In this document: piece after piece, positions 1 to 11,440 of the stretch
Layout: each line of letters begins with the position of its first letter
Position numbering within the stretch: the first letter of the stretch is position 1
Origin: Tenebrio molitor
Taxonomy: Eukaryota > Arthropoda > Insecta > Coleoptera > Tenebrionidae
Assembly: GCF_963966145.1 (NCBI RefSeq)
Contig: NC_091048.1
Location: 7,068,001-7,132,000, forward strand
Direction: 5' to 3'
DNA: 64,000 bases
Notes under the pieces: model-generated
The model's input: only the letters and a program-made list of their open reading frames with translations
What the model was told of the DNA's origin: nothing
The model's database searches: none
Made by a program: the position numbers and the translations under genes

Positions 1-20
1 CCAGCTGATCTTGCCAACAT

Positions 21-1608
21 TTGCAGGATGCCAAATCAACGGATACCACCGCCGCCAAACGGTCTGCAGAGCGTCCGACAACAGCTGCACCGACGACTGG
101 CCGGCTAGGCCGACCTCATGCAAGCAGCCCGACGGGCCGCCCTCAAGATCCGGGAGCGGTTCCGACGGGCACCGCGCAATCCCCAGGAAGGGAGGATGGA
201 GACTCGGACCTCCAGGGGCGTCCGAAGCACGTCTGCTCTCCCACGCCCGAACCCGATGCCAGTGGGCCCAACTGCGGGGAAACCCCCTCGCTCCCGCAAA
301 CCGGACCAACCGCTCCCATCTGTTGGATCGACAGTTCAGACAGCCGGGCCCTCCCTCCGCTGACAGGGGAATCACGGGGGCCTGTGACTCCACTGGACCT
401 CACCGTCCGCAGCCGACGACGTGGTCCAACGCCGCCGCCGCCGCCCCGTGCTTCCAATGAGGGTCACTCCTCGGACGTCGACCTGCCGCCGACCGCAACC
501 ACGTCAACCTGGCCGTCCCCGTGCCACTCATCACGACCCACCGCCGCCCCAACGGCAACGACTGTAGCAGGCATCACGGCGTTGCCAACGCAGGCGAGCT
601 ACCAACCCGCCGCTCCGCCTGTGCCGACATCGGAACGCGTGCTCCGGTATGTCCGGCCAGACGGGACGCCACTGGCAGCTGGACACACAATCGCGGACAC
701 GGAACCGATCCCCTTCCCAAACTCGCGGACCCGGCACGAGTGAAACCCAAGGGAGATAGCGGAATGTGCGGTGCGTCACCCGGAAAGTTTGTGAAGAACG
801 TCCTTTTTTTTTTTATTATCCGGCCCCGCACCATCTGCACCCCGACCGCCGAACTCATTCCCCAGTGCGCCGTGACCAACCCCCAAACTCCCTCCCCGGA
901 CCTGACAAGGTGTTTACTCCGACTCAGGAATCAACCCCGCCGGCCCGCTCCCCCGACCGAAACCCCCAAATCGACAACACGACTACACTCGTCTACCCAC
1001 AGGTACGTCCGACGAGGCCAGCACCATGGACCACCTCCTTGACCTGGAATGGACGGTAGTAGATGAGGTGGACGCAGCCCTTGCTGGAACAGGAAGCCCA
1101 GACCCCAGCCCGCCAGCCCGGCTGCCAGCCCCCCAGCCCGCCGCAGTGGCACGACCCACGCCAGAGAAAAACCCAACCCAGGGGCCCCCGCGAGGAAGAC
1201 CGAGGAACTACCACCGTCCCGGCCAGCGACTTCGCCCCGGCCCGAGCTCCAGCCCCCGAACAGACCGACGCCGAGGCCGAAGATCCCTGCAATGGGGCGG
1301 AGCGAGATGCGTGGACGGAGGATAACCCCTACGGACGCGGCCTCCAGGCACCGCGGCTCCCTCACCCTGAGTCCCTGTGTTGGAGGTGCGGTGTCACCGG
1401 GCATTCTCGCGGCGACTGCCGGGCCCTCTCGGTCCTCTTCTGCTCGTTGCGGGACAATGGGGCTGCTGTCCAGAGAGTGCCCGTGCCCCCGACCCCCGGC
1501 CGCTCCCCTCCCACGAGCCGCCGGCCCCCTCTACCGGAGCACCCCGGAGTCCCTGGAACCCCCGACAACCCCGGAGCGAGCGCCGTGCCCACTGTGCGGC
1601 ATCTTTAG
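21..1608 (+). pseudogene. Gag-like CCHC protein of a GC-rich retroelement, broken
   Basis: Two open stretches (21-743 and 1063-1608) in strongly GC-rich DNA encode proline-, threonine- and arginine-rich protein. Near 1375 a clear retroviral-type zinc knuckle is seen, CWRCGVTGHSRGDC (CX2CX4HX4C). About 20 residues later a second knuckle-like motif (RCGTMGLLSREC) lies in another frame, so a frameshift splits the pair. Paired knuckles of this kind are typical of insect retrotransposon Gag proteins, which bind RNA in the particle. No reverse transcriptase or integrase is visible, and the left edge of the window may cut the element. The LTR-element assignment is an inference from the knuckles; a non-LTR ORF1 is possible. 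Confidence 0.5.
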
Positions 1609-1776
1609 TTCGTTTATATTTTCTCTAGAAACCATTGTTTAATTTTTTTTCAAGAAACCGTTGTTTAATTTTCTTTCAAGAGACCGAGAAGACTGTTCCT
1701 TTTTATAACTTTGTACCTGAAGAATAGATGTTTAATTTCGTTAAAACCGCCGTTTCAATAACCCGAATCTGGTTGA

Positions 1777-2742
1777 GAGACGGCCACCATCTCCTCGAAG
1801 AACCACGTCATGCCGCAAATGACGTGGTGCCACCAGCGCCGTTTGTCGGTGAGCCGGCCCCGCGCCACCACGAACGACCACCTCAACCACGAGACCAGCT
1901 GCCAGTCGAACACTAAACTCTAGATGAACCCCGTTTGAACGAAGAAGACGCTCCTCAAGACACAACAACTGGCGACGCAGCCGGAGTTCCTCCCCAAGAA
2001 GCCGGAGGCCCCCACCACGCTCAGGGCGTACACCGTGACCGGTGTACACAACCCCTCCTCGAGCACAAACGTGGAGAAGCAACGATCGCAGTCGTCCGAC
2101 CAGAAGACGTACCTACAGAGCTAATCGACCAGAAACGCGACGGTGATCTTGAGACTCCAAACGCTAAACAACACCCCCTACAAGAATCCGCCGAACGTTC
2201 AGGCCAGCTGCAGCCCGAGCGTTCTGATCCAGCAACACCACCAGAAAAACCACCTTCAGAACCAGCTGAACGATCTGGTAAGCAACTGGACGATGATCTG
2301 CAACTTCCAGCCGCCGAAACGACCCCTGAGAAACATCCGCGACGGCAAGGGAAACTCGCACTTTCGGCCGCTCTCCCATCAGAACAAGGCTCCGTTCCGG
2401 GCCCACTACGGAAAGTCGAAGCTGTGACCTCGACGCGATCTCACCAAGCAGACCATCGACATCAGCGCCGACTGCTGCTGCCACAACAGGACCCAGCTGT
2501 TCAACAACGTCAACCATGACCCGCAGGACCTGCTGCTCATCACAACCAAAAACACCGGGTCCCGCCTCAACTGTGGCGTTCGCCGCAACCACAACATGAT
2601 ACAGACCAGCAAATACGTCAACGACGACCCCCAGAACCTGGTGTTCGTCAGGCTCCAGAACACGAGGTCGTCTTCCGCATCAGTTACGCCTACTGGTGGA
2701 GACCGAAGACGGACGGTCGAAGCCATTACGTCGATCGCCTAA
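1777..2742 (+). pseudogene. Decayed GC3-biased coding tract, unknown product
   Basis: One frame runs about 320 codons to a TAA at 2740 with four in-frame stops (1921, 1936, 2122, 2425). Codon ends are overwhelmingly C or G (AAC, CAG, ATC, ACC), quite unlike the surrounding AT-rich DNA, which argues that it was once translated. The last third reads as plausible folded protein (for example TIDISADCCCHNRTQLFNNV) and is rich in Asn and Gln. No family is recognised. It follows the Gag-like region in the same GC-rich island, so it may be a 3' reading frame of the same retroelement after loss of pol. The strand choice rests on codon bias. Confidence 0.35.
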
Positions 2743-3305
2743 GGCCGGATAATCACCACCAACCACCAAGAACTCCTTCTGGAGGAGGGTAAACCTTCAG
2801 TGGCGCCCAACAGACAAAAAAATTGTAGACAGTGCGGTTGTGAAGATTTCCATTAATAGAGAGCAGCAGAAAATATATCAAGCTTAAGTTACACAAAATT
2901 ATGTAACGAGATGGAAATTATGAAACGCAAGTTGAATGTGCAAAGAAAGCAACTTCTACCGTGCGAGCAACAAGTACTGATTGAGTTGGCAATAAATTCT
3001 GGTGATTTTTGGCGACTTTTATGTCATGTTCCAACGAGAAAACCATTTTATTAATAAACGATTACAAAAACCAAGAGTTTTAAATTTGAAATGTATACCA
3101 GCTGTCAATAATGTCAATAAAACAAACCGAAATAGGTACAATTCACAGTCTTGAAAATTTTATGTAAAATTTTTTTTTGCCAACTGAATCAGTTATTGTT
3201 GCTCACCCTGTATATTATAAAAAGAAAAATAAAGAAGACAAACCTCGACAAAACCAGGAGACGGTAGATTTATAAAAAAAAAACTTTTAACAGAAAATCA
3301 AATTG
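2743..3305. other. AT-rich spacer with a primer-binding-site-like motif
   Basis: The GC-rich island stops sharply near 2820. TGGCGCCCAACA at 2800-2811 resembles the tRNA-Lys primer-binding site of insect gypsy-type elements, but no matching LTR is seen. A terminal-type CACCCTGTATA lies near 3204. Otherwise no gene is visible. Confidence 0.3.
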
Positions 3306-3309
3306 TTAT

Positions 3310-3600
3310 TCTTCTAAACAAAAAGAAACGCGTCAATTGAACTACTGAAGAAATTGCAGTTACTTTTACTGTTCGTTAACTTAATTTTCCCTCGCCAGCG
3401 TTGTCTACTTTGAGAAGCAGGGTACCAAAAATCAGCATAAAGCCTGGGGTTTCGAAAGATGTATTAACTTTTCTACAGGTAGTAGGAGAAATGTCTGCAA
3501 AAAAGAAAACTCTAGTCATTTCTTTTAATGAAGTTAAAATTTTATCCACTTTTGAATACGACGTCGATGATCAGGTTCCAGGTCCCTACAATAAGTAGGT
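3310..3600 (+). pseudogene. P-element/THAP9-type transposase fragment
   Basis: The open part (3401-3598) encodes SRVPKISIKPGVSKDVLTFL, then a segment ending ISFNEVKILSTFEYDVDDQV-PGP. This matches the stretch of P-element transposases around the first catalytic motif: a start-of-domain 'L..WV.KI..KPG...DVL', then 'SFDE(V/M)K......YD...D.V.GP'. The Asp of the DE pair is replaced by Asn (FNEVK), so the first acidic residue is lost. Upstream codons (from about 3340) continue the similarity through one stop. Only about 65 codons remain and both sides are lost. Other P-like pieces lie at 7496, 51107 and 63575. Confidence 0.6.
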
Positions 3601-4079
3601 TAGAGATCACTTCATCTAAGAAGTACATGATGACTCATCGAAATCTGACCGTACGACACTAGTCAGCTGATGATCAGTGCCGTAGAAACATTTGATTAGC
3701 TGAGGAATCCTATAGTTCAATTAATTTATATGATTGAAATTCTAACAAATTAATAATTGAACAATAAATACTATAGAACGATACACAGCGAAAGGAATAA
3801 CAAAAACAAAATACTTCTGAACGCTAACGGGGTTAAGTTACAAATAATAACGAGCGCATGAATTCCACGTGGTTGATAGGTCTGTACGCCGCTGGACTCA
3901 AACCTTCCCTAAAAATTTGAACATGGACTCGTCTAACGAAAACGCGTTCGTGCGCATTATGTACTTCTTAGATGAAATGGTCTCTAGAAGCCTATTTTAT
4001 ACTTGAAACGCTCTATTTATCTAGATTTTGGCCAAAAAATGACACGGGATGTGTTAATGGATATAATTACTCTCAAAAT
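3601..4079. other. No gene seen
   Basis: AT-rich DNA without a supported reading frame, RNA gene or clear repeat boundary. Confidence 0.4.
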
Positions 4080-4084
4080 AAAAT

Positions 4085-4170
4085 TGACACACGGTGTGTC
4101 AAAAAAGTCCAATTTAAACACGAACTAGTTGAATACAACGTTTTTTTGTTCGACGAGGAACTTTTTGTGA
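4085..4170 (+). repeat. Interspersed repeat shared with 20505-20585
   Basis: The core ACGAACTAGTTGAATACAAC followed by a T run and GTTCGACGAG recurs near 20540-20582 with few differences. At 20.5 kb it is the right arm of a long hairpin, so this copy looks like a one-armed remnant of the same element. Confidence 0.6.
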
Positions 4171-4269
4171 AACTGTGTTTGTTTTTTTTTTAATACGTAT
4201 TACGTTGTAATTACGCTGTAATAGCACGCTGGCCGGCGTCCGGCATCTCTAGCGAGCTCCTTAAAACAT

Positions 4270-4902
4270 TAAAAAGTGATGGAAATAAAAAAATACACTC
4301 GTTTTATAAGACGCACTGTGATGCTCGTGTCACAATCAAACGTCTTATAATAATATACTATTTTTCACGATCGGGAGTAGAAATCAACTTTTCGGATGTC
4401 AACATCGTGACAGAAGTAGAGCATTTTCTCCCTAGGGAGCAAATATTTGCAAATACTTGCTCCCTAGGGAGTTTTCATTTTTTTGACAGTTGTGACAAAA
4501 ATCTAATGGGAGTTTTCATTTTTTTTGACTGTTGTGACAAAAATCTAATTGTGTTGTCAAGGCAACTACTAATTCCATTAAATTCATCGAAAGATGACAA
4601 CTCATTTGTCATCATTTTTTTATTCTTAAAATTTGAGATTTTTGTGCTGTTTCTACTCCCTACCGTGAAAAAAATAGTATATATACTTCTGGAGAGAATG
4701 CTCATTTTTCCCTCGGTGCTTTGTAGCCCTCGGGCTTCGCCCTCTGGCTACAAACTGCACCTTAGGAAAAATCATGCATTTCTCTCCCTCAATATATAAT
4801 ATACTATTATGTTTTCGAAGATGCCACACATTTACTAAAACGTCTCCATAATTGGATTTTACACAAAGGGTTTATCCTAAAAAGTAATGGAAATAAAAAA
4901 AT
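4270..4902. repeat. Foldback cluster bounded by 26-bp direct repeats
   Basis: AAAAAGTRATGGAAATAAAA plus six more matching bases occurs at 4271-4296 and again near 4877-4902. Between them lie a 47-nt hairpin with 10-bp outer arms (4304-4350), a 44-nt near-perfect palindrome (4428-4471), a direct tandem duplication of about 42 bp (4469-4510 and 4511-4553), and a 95-nt imperfect hairpin (4692-4786). An inverted pair (4351-4384 with 4648-4683, containing GGGAGTAGAAA) brackets the middle part. No protein is encoded. It reads as a composite of foldback insertions. Confidence 0.6.
4428..4471. repeat. 44-nt near-perfect palindrome
   Basis: Arms of 22 bp (CTCCCTAGGGAGCAAATATT...) differ at one position. 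Each arm itself contains the 12-bp palindrome CTCCCTAGGGAG. Confidence 0.85.
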
Positions 4903-5091
4903 ACGTAAAGAACATTTTGAAAGTTTCATACAGTTAACCAATACAAAAAACGCATTACAGTTGAAAAAAGTAAGATACTAGTAAACCATTGCATAACTTC
5001 AGCAACGGGATGTTTAAATAATATGTGTTTTAAACCTCATTTTCTCATCACTTTATATTCACAGTTGAAACATTCTATTTTTTCGTCAGAT

Positions 5092-6161
5092 TTACCTTGA
5101 ACGTGTGACCATGTTGTGTTGTCTTGTGTTTTTTTCGGACTGTTTATTAAGCATTGAATGTTTAGTGGTTTTATTAATTTTTAAGCCGTGTTTTCGCTGT
5201 GCTGACAGATGACGTTTCGTCTTAAATTCGCAACCATTACAGCTATACCATTTAGCAGCATCTGTTGAGAGATGACTTTTCTTATGTAGTGTTAAGTTGT
5301 ACTTTCTATTCGTTTTAAATTCGCATTTATCACAGCTATACCACTGAATGGCATCTGCTGAGAGATGAATTATCTTATGTCGTTTCAAGTGGCCGTTATA
5401 TTTCGTTTTGTATTTGCATTTGTCACAGCTATACCACTGGACAGCACCTACTGGGTGCTGGATTTTCTCATGAAATTGCAGGCTCTTATAACTTTTAGAT
5501 ATAAACTGACATTCGTTACAATGAAACCAGTGTACAGCTTCGAGAGTGGCATGTTCATTGTTTACGTGTTGCCTTAGATGATTTTGGGATTTTCCTTTGT
5601 ATTTGCAATGGAAACAACGAAATCTTTCCTTCCGGTGAGATGGGTGCCTTGCGCTCTGGTGTCTTTTCAAAACGGTTGCTTCTTTTGTCCTAACGTAACA
5701 AGACTCACATCGATACGGCTTTTCATCACTACAAGAGTCTGTATGTACTATCTCACATTCTTTTTCTGTATCAAAACATGAACTTTCCAAGTGTTTAATC
5801 CACAGTAAAACAGAATGTGTTTGAAACGAGCACTTTTGACAAATGTAGCTTTTCACTACAGTGTGATTTTTTGGTTGATCCTGCACACAATTAGTGCCCT
5901 TTCTGTGATATTCCCTGAGATGTTGCTTGAAAATTACTACAAGATCGGCTTCAAAATTGCAGTCCTTGCAGTAGTACTTTTCCAAATCGCTGCTTTCGCA
6001 ACTAAATGATTCGATAGGCAACCAGTGCGATTTCGCATGATTCACCATGTAAAAAAGTGATTTGGTCACGTAAGGACATCTTTTGCAACTGTGAATTTTA
6101 GCGTATCCACATTTCGGGGTACTCTCGGTATATTCCAAATTTGGCATTTTGATCTTATAAT
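5092..6161 (-). CDS. C2H2 zinc-finger protein (last coding exon)
   Basis: A 351-residue protein made almost wholly of C2H2 fingers. Seen fingers start near residues 22, 60, 103 (C2HC type), 147, 178, 210, 241 and 271, plus a degenerate one near 301. The later fingers share the W-Y-S-C-D-K-C-x-[FY]-K-T style common in beetle polydactyl zinc-finger families. Such proteins are usually nuclear DNA-binding regulators; the target cannot be read from sequence. The C-terminus is basic. A good acceptor (TTTTCAG) lies 14 bases upstream of the ATG at 6147, with the exon starting at 6161, so at least one 5' exon lies further up, perhaps near 6600-6800. No frame lesion is seen. It is the most likely host gene in the window. 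Confidence 0.8.
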
Positions 6162-7195
6162 CTGAAAATTTAATTTCATGTCAATTCAAAAAATTAATAA
6201 AAATAATTGCAAAATATATAAGTTTTGTCTTATCTACTTGTAAATTTTGATTAACATTATAACATGAAAACAAAAAATTTCCAAGACAACATCATAACTA
6301 CTACGGACTTTGAGTCTACTCGTACATTGTACCGACCTGTCCACATGTTTATTAACCTCTGTAGCTCTGTTAGCGAACAATCTGTCGTTGGATAAGTATA
6401 TCAGGTGATCAAGAAAATTGTAATCAGTCTTGGATATGAAACACGTTTTCCAATTGATATGTTTAACTGTGACATCTTAAGCTACATTATTTGAAGACTG
6501 ATACAATTAATTATATTTGCTAAAAATTTGATATACTCAATGGTTCAAATACCGTGCGATCAATAATAATTATTTAGTTCAAAGAAGCTTTTGAGATTTT
6601 GGATGTGTCCGAATCTAGACATTCAGATGCTCCGGAATTCATGGAAGTATGTTTGGTTGCATATACCTGTTTCAATTTAAATTTGGACATTTTTGTCGAA
6701 ACTCGGCCAAACAGGCAACGGCGCTTGAATGTCCATTCTCCGTTATTGAAAACACCATTACGATTCAACGATGAATCTTTTATGTTTTGAATTTTTTCGT
6801 AAAAATTTTATTAATAGTGGCACTTGTTTAGCGTTTATTGGCTGAGTTAGCAAAGATACGAAAAATCTGACACTGGCAAACTCATAGCTGCCTCTTATCT
6901 GAGTACATACCTAATTTTTGATCGTACGGTACACTTGATTTCAAAAAAAATAGCGTACACCTAATATTTCCCCATGTAATGTTAGCTTTGCTTCCATGGT
7001 TATGTCGCAGGCTTATAGCAGAATTAGGGGCGTATTCTGTAACTGCTCCGCTAAATTTTAAAGACAGTTAAATTAAGTTGTCATAGCAATGACCAATCAG
7101 GGCATGAAATGTCGAAAAATAATTTCCTTCTCGCATTCATGTTTTCTGGCCCTCGTTTATGCAACAAAGATTGCTACAACTTGATAAACAAAATG
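6162..7195. other. AT-rich region, possible upstream exon
   Basis: Mostly non-coding. On the minus strand 6768-6574 is open for 64 codons and contains a donor-like AAACAG|GTATAT, so it might hold a 5' exon of the zinc-finger gene. This is weak, and nothing else is supported. Confidence 0.3.
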
Positions 7196-7197
7196 TC

Positions 7198-7495
7198 CTA
7201 ATAATTTTTTTCGAAAATGTACTTATTTTTAATGATGCCGGGTGTTACTCGTGGACCGTTTGGGTGGTCCAAAACTACCCCGCTCGTTCTTTTGCCGCAT
7301 TTGGTACAACTTTCTAAAAATAGTCGACGCCGGCCGGAAACGGCACGAGAAGGTTGTTTTTTCGTGCTCCTCTCCTTCTGCACACAACACTGACGGTCCG
7401 GGTAAACCGGCTGGATTACGAAACGGCCATCTTCTGCGACGGGATGCATTTGCTACCCCGGTGCCCAAAAGATAAACTCGACAGTTCGATCGCTT
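7198..7495. other. GC-richer segment without a gene
   Basis: Overlapping short frames exist on both strands and none resembles a known protein. It abuts the P-element-like terminus. Confidence 0.3.
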
Positions 7496-7612
7496 CAGGG
7501 GGCCAGTGGTAGAGGTCTTTCATTATCTCGTGAACCAAACCCGCGCGAGGGCGGAGTCAGCTAGGGATAAAGTGAATTCTAAAAACATCATCCTTCGAAA
7601 ATTCTCAAAATG
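7496..7612 (+). repeat. 5' end of a P-element-like transposon
   Basis: This stretch (core AACCAAACCCGCGCGAGGGC, then GGAGTCAGCTAGGGATAA) matches the reverse complement of 54206-54318 almost throughout. There it lies directly upstream of the THAP-domain start codon of the transposase at 51107-54207. The match ends at AAAATGAAAATG, where the coding begins in the other copy. This copy is therefore a terminal fragment without its transposase. Confidence 0.75.
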
Positions 7613-8080
7613 AAAATGTTTCAATTAATAATATTTCTAAATATCATAATTGTAATTTTAGAAACAATTATTGCTATTTGCTAAAAATGTTCGAGTAGAA
7701 TAAACGCTAAAAGTGGCACAAGTAGTCAAAATAGGATTTATTAAAATTATTCACAAACAAGTTGTCTAGACGAAAACTTAGGTTTATGTTTGTGGGACAT
7801 TTACAGGTAAAAGGATTAGGAATTTCTAATTCTACCAGGAATAGATATCTTATTTTATTCCTGTTCAAGAATGCAAATACAGGTCCGGGACCGGGTGGGT
7901 GACAAATTACGGATACTGACAAATTATAGAAAATTCCAGGAAAAATAACTAAGACATTTTGAACTATAGATTTTATTTTACAATTTTAATTGACGTAACT
8001 ACATAATGCAGTATTTTGGTTTTTTATTTACTTTATTAACATCGGTTATAATTAAAGTGACGAATTACAAAACATGACAA
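7613..8080. other. No gene seen
   Basis: AT-rich DNA with only short, unsupported frames. Confidence 0.35.
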
Positions 8081-8081
8081 A

Positions 8082-9290
8082 TTATAACAAAGGTTGACAA
8101 CCTAAATCATCATCACCCTGTGTGGCAACGATTTCATCTTCACTTTCACTGAAAAAATCTGTTGAAGGGTCAGTGTCATCTCCAACTCTGATGATAAGTT
8201 CTTGAACCTCATCGACTATGTGTTCTCGTTGTAAATAATCGTCTTCAATTTTAGTTACGTGGTCACAATTTTTTTTCCATTCACATAATTTTTTACTAAC
8301 GCCCACATTAATTCAATGGGGTTCATTCAGTTCAGGGTGGTATGGAGGCAATCGCAGCACTCATTGGCCATGCTCTGATAAAAGTTTATCAATTGCATAA
8401 ACTTGACGATTTGGCTAATGGATTTTAATTTTTTCGTAAAGTTCAGGTTTTGTCTCTGAAAAATCAAAAAATATACTTCTTTTTGCATATCTTTTTTTTC
8501 CAATTGGAATTTGGGTTTGGTTCAACGGTCACATTATGGTATGAGGCATTATCAATTACCACGACTGAATTAGGTTCCAAATTAGGAATTAGTTTTTCTT
8601 GTAGCCACTTGGTATAATTCTTGTGGTTCATGTCATCGTGGTAATCACCACTTTTTAGTCCTGATTTAAAAATTAGTAAACCATTTTTTACGAAACCCTT
8701 TAAACCACCCGCATGCACTACAATTAATCTTCTTCCTTTAGCTACTGGTGATTTTAAGGTATTGGAAGTGCGGTCATCCCAAGATTTTGGCACAGTATGA
8801 GAACCGTGTAAATACGTTTCATCTGTATAAACAATATTTCGCCCTTCCTCCTTGTACCGATTCAACTTACTTAAAAATTCCACTCGTTTAGCACGAATTT
8901 CGGTTTTTCAATTAAACATTTTCGGTTTTCTTGCGTTTTCTTTCAGCTGTAGTGGGTCTTTTTATGCGAATATTCGAAAAATTATGAATAATTTTCCGAA
9001 TGATTTCTTCGTCAAATTCATCCACCGTAGACTTTGGTTTCGGCTTATTAATTTTTTGCGTGGAGATGTAAATTTTGAATCTAAACAAAAAATACGTAAT
9101 TCTAATCGTCGCTTGTGGTTAAAAACTCATAATACAAACCTGGGTCAGATGCACCCTCCTTGCAAATTCTTTTCACCCTACTGATAGAAAATCCAGTTGC
9201 ACTTGCCACCTTCTGAATTACGGCAGTTTTGCTAGTAGGGGTTCTTTCTGCTTCCTGTCTCATAAATTTATAAACGTTGTAACCTACCTG
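8082..9290 (-). pseudogene. Tc1/mariner-superfamily transposase relic, long-spacer DDE type
   Basis: The first piece (about 9257-9141) encodes a helix-turn-helix (KTAVIQKVASATGFSISRVK). It is followed by a plausible 66-bp intron (CCCAG|GTTTGT ... TTTAG|ATTC, near 9140-9075) and a second DNA-binding piece ending near 8905. The next open part (8883-8464) holds the first catalytic motif YTDETYLHGSHT and the second, VVIDNASYHNV. The third (NPIELMWALVKNYV) is found near 8320-8280 after two frame breaks, and an acidic tail ends at 8082. Motifs match the intact relative at 32870-33925. Stops, frameshifts and a deletion between the DNA-binding and catalytic parts make it dead. Confidence 0.7.
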
Positions 9291-9600
9291 AAGGGATGGT
9301 CCACTGCCTCGGCATCAGTTGTAGAGCAATTTTTGTATTGGGGGGTTCCTTTTCGACAAAAATAGGGCGCCACGGATTTGGTTGAAAAAAAAAGTTTAAA
9401 AATTTGACTCTGGGTCCAAATCCGAAAACCTCAGAGGAAAATTCCGGCAACCCAATGATACAAGCGCATTGAAAAAAAAACGTGTATTGATAAAAATGGA
9501 AAAAATGAACATGAAAAAAGTATTTGGATTGCTAATTGGAGTTGTAAAAATAAAATTGAATTAATTTAGCAAGCCGCTACCATTTAAATGTAAAAATTAA
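9291..9600. other. No gene seen
   Basis: AT-rich flank between the transposase relic and the GC-rich tract, with short frames only. Confidence 0.3.
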
Positions 9601-11140
9601 ATTCAATTCGGTTTTTGACCCGGGAATTTGTCCTATATTGGAGCGCGTGGCCACGTGTCGTACAGGGCGTTGATTTACTTGAAAAATATTTGACTGATGC
9701 GAGCGAACAATCACGCGTAGTAGCTAGTCCTTCACAAAGTTTATCGCAAGTTGTTTTATTAAAATTCAGCGCACTAGCGCGTCAACTAGGTAGCAGATTA
9801 ACGGAACAAAGCGTCCGTTCCTGATGGCAAATTTCCGCTAAGAAAGAAAAGCTCTGACCGTAGTTGCTGCGGTGCTGGTCGCTGCCGGAAGCTGGACTCC
9901 GGGACTCCGGTGAGGGTGGCTTTTGGCGGGGATGGATGCGCCTGCGCGGAGCGTTGTGAGTAGCTCGCCTCAAGGATCCGGCGGTAGCTCCTGTGGGAAC
10001 ACGGACTTGCCTCTGGAGAGTCCGGGACACGAAGGCGTTATTTTGCGGTAGATCGAAGATAATATGCGAGAATGACGAGGTAAGAAAAAAAAGGCCTGGG
10101 GAAGACAATAGAAAATTACCCAGCTGAAGAAAAAAAGACGGAAGGTCGACGATAAGAAGATTGGAGGTCTCACCTGAGCTTTTACTCTGGCCTTTCGGGA
10201 AATTGTTCTGCGAGATGTCCAGTCGTGGATTTCTCGACTGCGACTGCGAGATTGTAGCAGCTTCTTCCCTTTTGCGGCACTTGACGGTAATTAGACGGTA
10301 CGTTCACCACGTAAACAGCTTGGTGTACACGCAAAACGGGAAGAGAGCTAAAATCTCTTATCTCTCCCTTTTATTAACTCGGTGTTTTTGTTAATTCCAC
10401 GTGAAATTGAGTGGGCCAATGGTGTATCGGGGGTAACCAAAAAAACCCATCGCGAGCGGAAATTAGGGGGACTCGGTCGGCGACCGCCGAGCGGGCGGCT
10501 ATGCCGCAAGTCGCGAGCTGCGAATCACGTGCGTGGCGTTCGGGATCCGCTGAGGGCGGATTGCCGAACGCCATGGTGCTTATCGTCTGGCGCTGCCAGC
10601 CTTCGGGGCCGTCAAGGAGCCCGAAAATTACCGTACCGCTGCTGTTTACCGTTTACCGTGGTCGAGAAACCCCTCGTCGTCTAGCGAGATAGAGGTAATT
10701 ATCCTTCATTAGCGGATTCACTTCACTAACTTTCGTCTATTAGGGGTAGTTCGAGCCAATTACCGTTACCGTACCGTGAAGGAGTACCGGAAGGTCCTCC
10801 TTCGATTTATCGTGGAGCAACCCCTTTCCGCTGAAAGGTAATTACCGAATCGATTGAGTTTCGCAACACTAACGTCAATTCGTTAGGGGTCGTTCGTTAG
10901 GGTGGTCGAGAGCCAGACCGCCATATCGTTCTTTAGGGTGGCTGTTAGCCACATCATTCGTTTGGGTCACCGCCAGACCATTCAATTTTCGTCAAGCCGT
11001 TTATCGTCCGCCAAGATCATCGTTTCGTTACCGGCTCAGGACTAAAGAATATCGTCAAGGTCACGCTGTGACTCCATAAAAGAAACAGTACAGTACGGCC
11101 AGTCGTAAGGACGCCATCGAGGACACACAGGGTTACCGGC
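9601..11140. other. GC-enriched repeat-like tract, no recognised gene
   Basis: Base composition rises sharply. Short frames (for example 9615-9824) resemble nothing known. Purine-rich runs near 10080-10150 and recurring ACCGTTACCGTACCG and GGTAATTA-like words (10630-10860), then GTTAGGG-type words (10880-10980), look like the leader or LTR region of a retroelement. A matching second LTR was not found, so this stays unclassified. Confidence 0.35.
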
Positions 11141-11440
11141 ATAAGATAAGTCGCCACATTTTTATTGCGGAATAATGAAAACTTGCGCCTCGAATTTCCC
11201 GCTTCTCATCTATTAGAACCTTCTCACATTTGTAAATTTTGTAATTCAAATATTTAGAAACAGTCATAAGATTTCACGAATTTCATTAAACATTTTGCAT
11301 TTCAATCACATTCGGCTACTCGAAAGCGAAACTGATAATGAGAATATTTGTCTAATGTTTTTGGGTCGCCTAATATCTAACGCAGCGAACAAATTTGGCC
11401 GTTCTGCGCTGGTTCACGTGATATTGGAAGACCTTCTAAC
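11141..11440. other. No gene seen
   Basis: AT-rich flank with no supported feature. Confidence 0.3.

Noticed and set aside
143..457. Minus-strand Gly/Arg-rich frame
   Set aside because: Shadow of GC-rich plus-strand coding; the plus strand carries the zinc knuckle.
2800..2812. Retroviral primer-binding site
   Set aside because: Twelve bases fit a tRNA-Lys site, but no LTR end (CA) or second LTR supports it; kept only as a note.
5365..6009. Three plus-strand frames opposite the zinc-finger gene
   Set aside because: They are mirror frames of C2H2 coding; the minus strand has regular fingers.
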